DNA of 64,000 nucleotides, from assembly GCA_046329195.1 (NCBI GenBank), contig JAXLVB010000003.1, positions 806,001 to 870,000 of the forward strand, in the 5' to 3' direction. The notes beneath the pieces were generated by a model, which searched no databases, was not told the DNA's origin, and saw only the letters and a list, made by a program, of their open reading frames with translations. This DNA comes from JAXLVB01 sp046329195 (GTDB lineage: Bacteria; Bacteroidota; Bacteroidia; Cytophagales; Spirosomataceae). The position numbers and the translations under genes were made by a program. Positions within the stretch are counted from its first letter, which is position 1, and every line of letters begins with the position of its first letter. Shown one piece after another: positions 7,556 through 14,457 of this stretch.

Positions 7556-8632
7556 ATGAGAAAACAACTTTACAAACTTTTATCAATCGGTGGATTGATA
7601 TTGTTAACATCACAGGTAGTACAAGCACAAACCTGTGCAAGCCCTGCCACAAGCAATAGCCCGCTGTGTGTGGGGAGTAGCCTCAATTTATCGGCTCCAT
7701 CGGGGGGGAGTTCTTATAGTTGGACGGGTCCTAATGGATTTAGTTCAACACAACAAAATCCAGTTGTTAGCAAAGTTCAAGTAACAGCCAATGGCATTTA
7801 CACTGTTAAGCGAACCCTATTTATAGCGACCTGTACGGCTACTGTTAGTGTGGTTATCAATGCCAAACCGGTGGTGAGTGCGCTAAGTAATTCACCCGTT
7901 TGTGCGGGTGCAAGCATTGGTTTATCAGCCACAGGTGGCACTTCTTATACATGGGCAGGTCCGTCAGCGTTTTCATCGACACTTCAAAACCCAACCCGAA
8001 CTAACGCTACTACTACAATGGCTGGTGTTTATACTGTAACAGCCCAAAATGGGTCGAATTGTACCAGTACAGCTACTATCAATGTAGTGGTTAACACCAG
8101 CCCTGTGGCGAGTGCGCTAAGTAATTCACCCGTTTGTGCGGGTGCAAGCATTGGTTTATCAGCCACGGGTGGAGACAATTACTCGTGGGCAGGGCCATCT
8201 GGCTTTTCATCTACGCTTTCAAACCCGACTCGTACCAATGCTGATACTATGATGGAAGGTGTTTATACGGTAATTGTTACTAGCACGAATATTTGTACTA
8301 CCACCGCCACTACCTCAATAGCTATAGTTACTTGTGCGGGTGGGCGGTTGGCTATCAATGATGCAGGGACAGATTTCTTAGACCTCAAAACCTACCCCAA
8401 CCCTGCTAACAACGAGCTAAGTGTAGAAATCCATAACCCCGAAAAACTACCTATTAGGTTGCAATTACTTGACTCACAGGGACAAAGAAAAGGTGAATGG
8501 CAATTACCATCAGATGCCACCACTACCAAAACAATAGACATCAGGCATTTACCACCCATGATGTACATTATCAGTGCCGAAAACGAAAAACGAAAAGTAA
8601 TGAAAAAAGTGCTGAAATTAGGTAATAAATAA
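7556..8632 (+). CDS. secreted Ig-like repeat protein with T9SS sorting domain
   Basis: 358 residues from ATG 7556 (the frame is open from a TTG at 7514, but the signal peptide MRKQLYKLLSIGGLILLTS begins at 7556). After cleavage near VVQAQ come three Ig/PKD-like modules of about 78 residues with the pattern NSPVCAGASIGLSATGG, Y-WAGPS-FSSTL-NPTRTNA. Modules 2 and 3 are nearly identical even at DNA level. The last ~80 residues (LDLKTYPNPANNELSV to VMKKVLKLGN) are a Por secretion tail, the signal that sends proteins through the T9SS and anchors or releases them at the cell surface. PorU and PorV, encoded at 54-58 kb, are the machinery for such cargo. Probable role is surface adhesion; ligand unknown. 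Confidence 0.85.
   Translation: MRKQLYKLLSIGGLILLTSQVVQAQTCASPATSNSPLCVGSSLNLSAPSGGSSYSWTGPNGFSSTQQNPVVSKVQVTANGIYTVKRTLFIATCTATVSVVINAKPVVSALSNSPVCAGASIGLSATGGTSYTWAGPSAFSSTLQNPTRTNATTTMAGVYTVTAQNGSNCTSTATINVVVNTSPVASALSNSPVCAGASIGLSATGGDNYSWAGPSGFSSTLSNPTRTNADTMMEGVYTVIVTSTNICTTTATTSIAIVTCAGGRLAINDAGTDFLDLKTYPNPANNELSVEIHNPEKLPIRLQLLDSQGQRKGEWQLPSDATTTKTIDIRHLPPMMYIISAENEKRKVMKKVLKLGNK
7874..8172. repeat. near-identical 65-bp internal repeats, period 234 bp
   Basis: Positions 7874-7938 and 8108-8172 differ at only about two of 65 bases. The period is 234 bases (78 codons), one Ig-like module, which points to recent duplication or gene conversion inside the gene. Confidence 0.8.
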
Positions 8633-8653
8633 CGTGAACTTGGGATTTCCTTC

Positions 8654-8867
8654 GTTGTTGGTCTTGTGACCATAGCCGTCAGGCTAACGCTATTTCGCCG
8701 AGCGTCGGTCGCCTCACCCCCAACCCCTCTCCATGCTGGAGAGGAGAGCTAAGTTGCTGATTATCAAAACTCTTCTCCCAAGAAAAAGATTTAGGATGGG
8801 GCAAAATAGGGCTGATTATCAACCATCTATCTTTTAGCCTGACGGCTATGGTCTTGTGACCAACAAC
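8654..8867. repeat. MITE/REP-like element with 34-bp inverted ends
   Basis: 8654-8687 and 8834-8867 are reverse complements of each other (GCCGTCAGGCTAA with TTAGCCTGACGGC and so on), except that the loop between GGTC and GACC (TTGT) is in the same orientation in both. About 146 bases lie between, including the CCTCACCCCCAACCCCTCTCC type of motif that is widely repeated between bacterial genes (8713-8733). No transposase is encoded. Confidence 0.65.
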
Positions 8868-8931
8868 CCTACTCGTAAAATTGAATAGGGTGTTGATACA
8901 TACGATTAGTTTTTTAGTTAGCAGAAAATGC

Positions 8932-9107
8932 CAGTTGTTTAGCTGTTGATTATCATTGATTTGCCAACTTTTGCTTGTGCCTGTTTGTTGGGATATGCGT
9001 CCCAGACTGTGCGTCCCAGACTGTGCGTCCCAGACTGTGCGTCCCAGACTGTGCGTCCCAGACTGTGCGCCCCAGACTGTGCGCCCCAGTCAACCAACAA
9101 TGTAGGA
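8932..9107. repeat. intergenic repeat R, copy 2, expanded
   Basis: Same order of blocks as copy 1 at 6972-7083, but the single CCCAGACTATGCGT unit of copy 1 is here six tandem units. The two copies bracket the HTH gene and the Ig-repeat gene. Confidence 0.7.
9001..9084. repeat. tandem array, 14-bp unit x 6
   Basis: Six head-to-tail copies of CCCAGACTGTGCGT; the last two end in C instead of T. The unit length is not a multiple of three and there are no spacers, so it is neither coding nor CRISPR. Copy number probably varies between strains by slippage. Confidence 0.9.
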
Positions 9108-9182
9108 AACACTGCTTACAACGGGGTAAAAATAAAAGCCCTGCTTTGAGACAGAGCAGACGTTATAAAAAAAGAAAAATTG

Positions 9183-9596
9183 TTATCCTAAAATAGTTTT
9201 AAACTCTTGAAAAGTGATGATAGGAATAGGAGGAAACAATTGTGGAATAGAAAGGAGTTTTTGGATATGCTTGTCATCGGTTACTAAATAATCTACATTT
9301 GCCCCTAAAGCACAATCCACAAACTTATTGTCGTCAGGGTCTGCCATTACCAGCTCCCATCGGTAAGAAGGCTCGAAACGTAACGTATTTGAGCTGGTTA
9401 AAAGGATTGACACCACCAATTCCATTGCTTGTTGACTATACTCGTGAGCAATCATTTCGGCATATTCAGACAGAATTTCATTGCTAAATACCCATTGAAA
9501 TTTTTTGGCTAAAAATGCCTCATAGAGCCAACGCTTTGCTCCACTTTTCGGAATGGAATTAAGTAGGCCATTGGTATCAATTACTGCCTTAATCAT
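9183..9596 (-). CDS. PIN-domain toxin (putative RNase) of a toxin-antitoxin pair
   Basis: 137 residues of the PIN-domain family with the COG1569 type of layout. The first strand is IKAVIDTNGLLNS with D7. E44 lies in SNEILSEYAEM, then come the acidic run at 86-89 (ADPDDNKF), D94, and D107 in YLVTDDKHI. These acidic residues form the metal site by which PIN proteins cut RNA. Its start overlaps the end of the upstream gene by 8 bases, the usual coupling of an antitoxin-toxin operon. It sits inside the islet flanked by rrf2 ends. The target RNA is unknown. Confidence 0.8.
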   Translation of the reverse strand: MIKAVIDTNGLLNSIPKSGAKRWLYEAFLAKKFQWVFSNEILSEYAEMIAHEYSQQAMELVVSILLTSSNTLRFEPSYRWELVMADPDDNKFVDCALGANVDYLVTDDKHIQKLLSIPQLFPPIPIITFQEFKTILG

Positions 9597-9972
9597 GTAA
9601 TTTGTCTCTGACAGCTTTGAGATAATTACCTCTATGGGTATTTATAGCATTTGTTTTCTGTTCAATTTTTTTGGCTGTCACTCCTTTCTTTTTCATTACC
9701 TTATTGACCTCAAGGTCTAATTCATTCGCCAAATGATTTACTAAGGCATCTTTGAGTGCTATTAATTGAGTTTTCGTCATCTTACGATGCTGAAATAACT
9801 GTAAAATAGTCATTTGGGCATCATTTAATCTTTCCATAGCTTTAGAACTGTTTAAATACAACCATACAAAGATATTGATATGGCTATGACATTCCAACGT
9901 GTAGCGTAAATAATTCAATGCGTTTGGGGTCGCCCAGATAGGGTCGCCTATACATTGTTTTTCATTTGCCAT
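9589..9972 (-). CDS. probable antitoxin partner of the PIN toxin
   Basis: 127 residues if read from ATG 9972, or 82 from ATG 9837. The second half (LNDAQMTILQLFQHRKMTKTQ, LKDALVNHLANELD, NKVMKKKGVTAKKIE) resembles the short helical antitoxins placed before COG1569 PIN toxins in Bacteroidota: a leucine-rich start, then an LK-LL-hydrophobic helix, then D/N-K-W/M-x-x-KG. The extra N-terminal 45 residues are unlike those proteins but are open and could be translated. The 8-base overlap with the toxin supports a TA operon. Identification rests on pattern and context. Confidence 0.6.
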   Translation of the reverse strand: MANEKQCIGDPIWATPNALNYLRYTLECHSHINIFVWLYLNSSKAMERLNDAQMTILQLFQHRKMTKTQLIALKDALVNHLANELDLEVNKVMKKKGVTAKKIEQKTNAINTHRGNYLKAVRDKLHD

Positions 9973-10013
9973 CTGTAGTGAAAAACACTATGGACAGGAG
10001 GGTATCTATACGC

Positions 10014-10156
10014 TACCAACTAATCCCTAACAAAATACCCAGCTTGTAGCGAGCTGGGTATTTTGTTAGAAGTAGAGGTACCACTTGGTAAGCCTCTTAT
10101 ATCAAATCTTGAAGTGTCTTTTTGTCTAATACGGCCAAGTTAGCATCACGCCATTG
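10014..10156. repeat. direct repeat copy B: terminator plus 3' end of intact rrf2
   Basis: Counterpart of 6762-6916. Here the segment is continuous with the complete rrf2 gene, so this is probably the original site. Between the two copies lie about 3.1 kb of accessory genes. Confidence 0.85.
10029..10067 (-). terminator. terminator of rrf2
   Basis: A 16-bp perfect stem AACAAAATACCCAGCT/AGCTGGGTATTTTGTT with a 7-base loop, 30 bases past the rrf2 stop. It is the same module as at 6777. Confidence 0.85.
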
Positions 10157-10507
10157 CTCCATTACATTACGGAGGGTGCAGGTGGTTTCGTCGGCACAGT
10201 CGTCACATTTTCCATAAAAATACAACGACACGCACAACGTAGGTGCCAGCGGCCCATCAATGATTCGCAGTACTTTAGAGAAACTGATTTCCTCAGGTGG
10301 AAGTCGTAGCAAATAGCCGCCTCCTTTTCCTTTTTGACTTTGTAAGATTCCTTGGTTTCGTAAATCCAATAAAATGGCTTCGAGAAACTTCTTGGGAATA
10401 TTCTCTTTTTCGGCGATGTAAGAAATCAGCAAGGGTTTCTTGCTTTCGTACTCTTGAGCCAGCACTTTAAGTGCTTTGAATGCATATTTCGCTTTCTTGG
10501 AAATCAT
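10097..10507 (-). CDS. Rrf2 family transcriptional regulator
   Basis: 136 residues from ATG 10507 (MISKKAKYAFKALKVLA, the classical Rrf2 beginning; the frame extends four codons further to 10519). The winged HTH is clear: ISYIAEKENIPKKFLEAILLDLRNQGILQSQKGKGGGYLL, where the KGKGGGYLL wing is diagnostic. The C-terminal half has Cys at LCVS, KCDDC and TTC, the arrangement that binds an Fe-S cluster in IscR/NsrR/RsrR relatives, so redox or iron sensing is plausible. It lies downstream of the efflux adaptor on the same strand but behind a terminator. Targets are not known. Its 3' end is duplicated at 6857-6916. Confidence 0.9.
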   Translation of the reverse strand: MISKKAKYAFKALKVLAQEYESKKPLLISYIAEKENIPKKFLEAILLDLRNQGILQSQKGKGGGYLLRLPPEEISFSKVLRIIDGPLAPTLCVSLYFYGKCDDCADETTCTLRNVMEQWRDANLAVLDKKTLQDLI

Positions 10508-10620
10508 ATTTCCAACCAATAATGGTCTGTTGAGTGTAAGATTTAGCCAAAACTAAGAAATCTTTGAAATAAAATAGCAATACTTAAAAATTTGTGGATA
10601 TAGGGTGTTGCCAAAAGCAG

Positions 10621-10649
10621 AAAAGCCTGTCCGAAACGAACAGGCTTTT
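10621..10649 (-). terminator. terminator of the TolC-adaptor operon
   Basis: A 10-bp stem AAAAGCCTGT/ACAGGCTTTT with a 9-base loop, 45 bases past the adaptor stop. A-rich and T-rich arms make it work in either direction. Confidence 0.75.
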
Positions 10650-10693
10650 TAACTAAACCCTAAACCAAAACTAAAATATTTTGTGCAATTATA

Positions 10694-12094
10694 CTATTCT
10701 TTCTTGTCGGCTTCCTTCTTAGGTTTGTCGCCTTGCTTGATAACCAAATCGCCGTTTTTGAGCTTTTTAGACACTACTAAGTAAGGGCCTGCTATCACCT
10801 CTTCGCCTTCTTTCAGACCTGATACGATTTCGATGTTCTCAAAGTCGCTGATGCCTGTTTTTACTTGGCGGCTTTCGGCTTTGCCTTTGTTGTTGATAAA
10901 CACCACCTCTTTCACTTCTTCCTTCTTGGCAGGTTTCTTTTCGTCGCTATTGCCGCCGTTGTTTGGCTTGTCGTTTTGAGCTACTTCTTCTTGCTTTTTG
11001 TCGTCGTTGCGAGTCGTTACAGCATTGATAGGCACTGATAGCACACCGCTCTTACGATCGGTGATGATTTCGACCGCAGCCGTCATCCCTGGTCGGAATG
11101 GAAACGCTTTCTTGCCCTTGGCTTTAATCAAATCGGCATACGATGAGCGGAGAATTCGGATTTTTACTTCAAACTCTGTTACGGCATCGGCCGAAGAAGA
11201 AGCAGCATTCAATGAACCACCGATTCCATTGGCGGTGCTGGCGATTTCGGTCACGAGGCCCTTAAACTTGCGTCCTGAAGCCGTATAGGCATCTACATCA
11301 ATAATAACGGAGTCGCCCAAGTTTACTCGTACGATGTCGTTTTCGTTGACGTTCACCCGTACCTCCATGTTATTGAGGTTGGCAATACGGAGCATTTCGG
11401 TACCTGACATTTGTGAAGTACCTACTACCCGTTCGCCCAACTCAATTGATTTTTTAGAAATCGTTCCGTTAGTAGGAGCATATACCGTGGTTTTGCGGAG
11501 GTTTTCGGCAGCATCTTTCAAACCTGCTTCGGCACTCTGAACGTTAAATTTAGCGGCTTCCACATTAGCTTTGGCCGACTCTATATCTTGTTTTGCTACT
11601 CGATAGTTAGCGTCAAAGGTCTCAAAATCAGCATCAGAGATTACTTTTTCGTCATGAAGTTTCTTATTACGGTCGTATTCTTGTTTGGTCCGAATCATCC
11701 GAGCTTCGGCTTGGGCTTGTGCTGATTTAGACTGCTCTAAACTCGCTTTGCTTGAGTTAACAGCTGCCTGTGCTCTGGCCAACAACGACTGATAGTTGTC
11801 GGGACGAATTTTCAAGAGCAATTGTCCTTTCACAACCGAGTCGCCTTCGGCTACGTTGAGTTCGATGATTTCACCCGGAACGTCAGGGGTGATTTTGATT
11901 TCTACCTCGGGCTGAACTTTGCCTGATGCTGTTACTTTTTCGATGATGTCGGTTTTTTTCGCTTTCGCAAAAACAACTTCTGTGGCTTTGGGTTGGCCAA
12001 TCCATCCTTGCGATTTCGCAATGAACAAGCCTCCTATCATTAAAACTACGATGCCACCTAATATCCACCACAAGCGGTTCGATTTCTTTTTCAT
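10694..12094 (-). CDS. efflux periplasmic adaptor (HlyD/MacA-like, RND or ABC type)
   Basis: 466 residues. An inner-membrane anchor is at 9-26 (WWILGGIVVLMIGGLFIA). A lipoyl/barrel-sandwich half follows (VTASGKVQPEVEIKITPDVPGEI), then a long coiled-coil hairpin at about 95-205 rich in Gln, Ala and Lys, the second lipoyl half with YAPTNGTISK, beta-barrel and membrane-proximal domains (FRPGMTAAVEI, VIAGPYLVV). A Lys/Glu-rich insert (about 372-400) and a Lys-rich tail are additions. It would bridge an inner-membrane pump and the TolC protein encoded 77 bases upstream. The MacB-like permease that usually follows is absent here. Confidence 0.88.
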   Translation of the reverse strand: MKKKSNRLWWILGGIVVLMIGGLFIAKSQGWIGQPKATEVVFAKAKKTDIIEKVTASGKVQPEVEIKITPDVPGEIIELNVAEGDSVVKGQLLLKIRPDNYQSLLARAQAAVNSSKASLEQSKSAQAQAEARMIRTKQEYDRNKKLHDEKVISDADFETFDANYRVAKQDIESAKANVEAAKFNVQSAEAGLKDAAENLRKTTVYAPTNGTISKKSIELGERVVGTSQMSGTEMLRIANLNNMEVRVNVNENDIVRVNLGDSVIIDVDAYTASGRKFKGLVTEIASTANGIGGSLNAASSSADAVTEFEVKIRILRSSYADLIKAKGKKAFPFRPGMTAAVEIITDRKSGVLSVPINAVTTRNDDKKQEEVAQNDKPNNGGNSDEKKPAKKEEVKEVVFINNKGKAESRQVKTGISDFENIEIVSGLKEGEEVIAGPYLVVSKKLKNGDLVIKQGDKPKKEADKKE

Positions 12095-12171
12095 TATGGG
12101 TTATGGTTGTAAAGTTTGTGTCTGATGGGTTATGTGTTGCCAGGTAACTAACTGCTCGGAACGATACGAGA

Positions 12172-13644
12172 TTACAGGGTTAGTGGCTTGTTTTGATAGT
12201 AGTCCAAAATCTTGGTTCTGAACACGTATTCGTACTTAGCTTGCACCAAGTTGGCACGAGCACGGTCGAGGTTGGTTTTGGCCAAATTGTAATCTACCGA
12301 ATTAAGAGCACCTAAGTTGAAACGTGTCTCCGAAGCCTTAAAGGCCAATTCCAGCGAGTTTACTTGTTTTTGGGTGGCTGAGTAACGTTTGGCCGCAGCA
12401 AGCATGTTGTTGTAGGCCGTTTCGATATTCTGACGAAGTTGCTGCTTCGAGATTTCGGCTTGGTATTCTAAGTTCTTCTTGTTGAGCAACGAATTGGCAA
12501 TCCGTGTTTTTGCCTGAAAACCATTAAAAATCGGAATCCGTAAGTTAAACCCAATGTTTTTGTTTTGATTGGAGTTCAGCTGGGTAAAGTACTGAATAGG
12601 CTCATAACTCACGCTGGGTTGTTGCGTCACAAACTGAATGGGTACGCTTTGGCCTTGGAAAATCACGTTGGCCGTAGTAGTTACGTTGACAGGCTCACCA
12701 ACAATAGCTCTTTTTGCTGCACTTGAATAATTAGTTGACAACGAACCACTAAAGCTCAGTGTAGGATACAGAGCGCCTTTGGCGAGATCGATGCCTACTT
12801 CGGCGCCTTTGATACGCAACTCAGCCGCTTTGATGTTGGCCTGTGTACCAACGGCCACATCATAGACCTGCTGCGGAGTGGCGTCGTAGTTTTGTAGCGT
12901 AGTATTAATGGCGATACGGTCGAGCTGGATGTCTTGGTTTGGATTGAGGTTCATCAATTGTAACAACTGCAATTTGGCTGCATCCAGTGCGTTTTGGTTG
13001 TTGACAATGCTGAGTTCGTCGTTGGCCAACTGCGCTTGGAGGTCGAGCAAGTTGGTTTCGGGCAGCGAGCCCGCCTTCACCAATTTCTCAACACGCTCAA
13101 TCTGCCGACGAGTCTGTTCGGACTGTGCTCTTGCGATAGAAACGAGGTCTTCGTTGTTGAGGATATTCAGATAAGCCCCTGCGATGTTGAGCGAGATATT
13201 GTCACGAGTGGACTGAACGTCTTCTCGGCTGGCACGCAGGTTTAACTCATTTTGCTTGATGGTGTTTTGAAGCTGGCCCCCACTGTAGATGGTGATGCCC
13301 GAACTAAGACCAAAGTTATTGTAATTAATCTGTTGCGAGATATACGAGTTGGTAAATGGGTCAATCCCCCGACCAAAACTAAAGCCTTGCCCTACGTTTC
13401 CGTTTAGATTTGGATAACGGTTGTATCGAGATTGCATCAAATTGTTTTGATTAGATTCTATCTGAAGCATCCCTTGCTTAATCTGGATGTTATTCTTGAG
13501 GGCAATATCAACGCATTCTTGCAAGGTTAGTTTTGCACCCGCAGTTCGCTGACTTGCCTCCACTTGGGTTTGGGCTTGTGTTTGGTTAAGTACCCCAAAC
13601 AGACTTAAAAAAAGAAGACCGTAAAGTTTACGCATGGCTCGCAA
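12172..13644 (-). CDS. TolC family outer-membrane protein, first gene of an efflux operon
   Basis: 490 residues with a signal peptide (MRKLYGLLFLSLFGVLNQTQA; the ATG at 13635 may be used instead of 13644). The mature start LTLQECVDIALKNNIQIKQG is typical of TolC proteins in Bacteroidota. Two OEP repeats with long alpha-helical hairpins follow, and the end is FRTKILDYYQNKPLTL. The channel would dock to the adaptor encoded next on the same strand. Together they form two thirds of a tripartite pump; the inner-membrane part is missing from the locus. Confidence 0.88.
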   Translation of the reverse strand: MRAMRKLYGLLFLSLFGVLNQTQAQTQVEASQRTAGAKLTLQECVDIALKNNIQIKQGMLQIESNQNNLMQSRYNRYPNLNGNVGQGFSFGRGIDPFTNSYISQQINYNNFGLSSGITIYSGGQLQNTIKQNELNLRASREDVQSTRDNISLNIAGAYLNILNNEDLVSIARAQSEQTRRQIERVEKLVKAGSLPETNLLDLQAQLANDELSIVNNQNALDAAKLQLLQLMNLNPNQDIQLDRIAINTTLQNYDATPQQVYDVAVGTQANIKAAELRIKGAEVGIDLAKGALYPTLSFSGSLSTNYSSAAKRAIVGEPVNVTTTANVIFQGQSVPIQFVTQQPSVSYEPIQYFTQLNSNQNKNIGFNLRIPIFNGFQAKTRIANSLLNKKNLEYQAEISKQQLRQNIETAYNNMLAAAKRYSATQKQVNSLELAFKASETRFNLGALNSVDYNLAKTNLDRARANLVQAKYEYVFRTKILDYYQNKPLTL

Positions 13645-13819
13645 ATAGTTTGTGGAAACAATTCTACGAACGAACTACGTATAGATGTGCAACTTTAGGA
13701 TAAGCGGTTTAAAGAATGGTTAAAGATGATTGTAAGGTTTATGGAAGTTTTATCCAAAAAGCTGAAGTAGTTGGAACTGAACATTTTTTTCTTGAATTTT
13801 ATATCAAAAATATGAGCCG

Positions 13820-14452
13820 ATGATTTCGACATTGCCCTTACCACTCAGTCTTGCAGAGCGTAACGATGCTCCCGAAATACTTCGGGCCGAGGCCACTTTT
13901 GAAGAATACCTTGAGTTTGCAGAGGTGTGTGAATACAACGTAGATTTTTTTGATAATCAACTCATTTCGATGGGACAAGCTTCTTTACCACATGAGCTGC
14001 TGGTGGCTCGTTTGATTACTATTTTTTCAAACGCTGTCGAAAATAACGATGACTACCAAGTCTATGGCAGCAACATTAAAGTACACATACCCGCCTGTGT
14101 GGCTTCGTTTAATGCTGACGTAACGGTTATCAAAGGCGAACCTGATTATTTGCTTCTTGCCAGTGGCAAACGCTCTACTACCGAAATTCAGAATCCAGCA
14201 GTCATTGTAGAGATTTTATCCAAAACCACCTACAATTATGATTTGGGTACCAAACTTTCTTGTTATAAAACCTTACCTTCGCTCAAGCAGGTGATTTTTA
14301 TTGACCAAGATAAAGTTTCGGTGCAAAGCTACACTCGCACCGACGACCCGCATACCTGGATTAACCACGACCTCGACAGCTTAGCGATGAGCCTACCCGT
14401 GTTGGATTTTGAGGTTTCGCTCCAACATATCTACAAGAAAATCAAGTTTTAA
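13820..14452 (+). CDS. Uma2 family (DUF820) putative endonuclease
   Basis: 210 residues of the Uma2/DUF820 family, which has the PD-(D/E)XK nuclease fold. The elements seen are DFFDNQLISMGQASLPHELLVARLI at 55-80, VYGSNIKVHI, the strand with DVTVIKGEPDYLLL containing the first acidic residue, and NPAVIVEILSKTTYNYDLGTKLSCYKTLPSLKQVIFID with the E/K part. Members are usually solitary and their biological role is unknown; transposon or restriction links have been proposed. The stop is five bases from the stop of the TPM gene on the other strand. Confidence 0.82.
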   Translation: MISTLPLPLSLAERNDAPEILRAEATFEEYLEFAEVCEYNVDFFDNQLISMGQASLPHELLVARLITIFSNAVENNDDYQVYGSNIKVHIPACVASFNADVTVIKGEPDYLLLASGKRSTTEIQNPAVIVEILSKTTYNYDLGTKLSCYKTLPSLKQVIFIDQDKVSVQSYTRTDDPHTWINHDLDSLAMSLPVLDFEVSLQHIYKKIKF

Positions 14453-14457
14453 ACAAG

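Larger units (their letters stand above)
8633..9182. other. gene-free stretch of 550 bases, mostly repeats
   Basis: Holds an inverted-repeat element (8654-8867), repeat R copy 2 (8932-9107) with a 14-bp tandem array, and about 75 bases of unremarkable sequence before the PIN gene end. Open frames across the tandem array are by-products of the repeat and are not taken as genes. Confidence 0.6.

Noticed and set aside
9001..9084. CRISPR-like array
   Set aside because: Units are 14 bases, directly adjacent, with no spacers, and no cas gene is near.
8946..9196. Two overlapping open frames through the 14-bp tandem array (about 67 and 73 codons)
   Set aside because: The unit is not a multiple of three, so any frame reads the same monotonous Cys/Pro/Arg text; there is no start context or domain.
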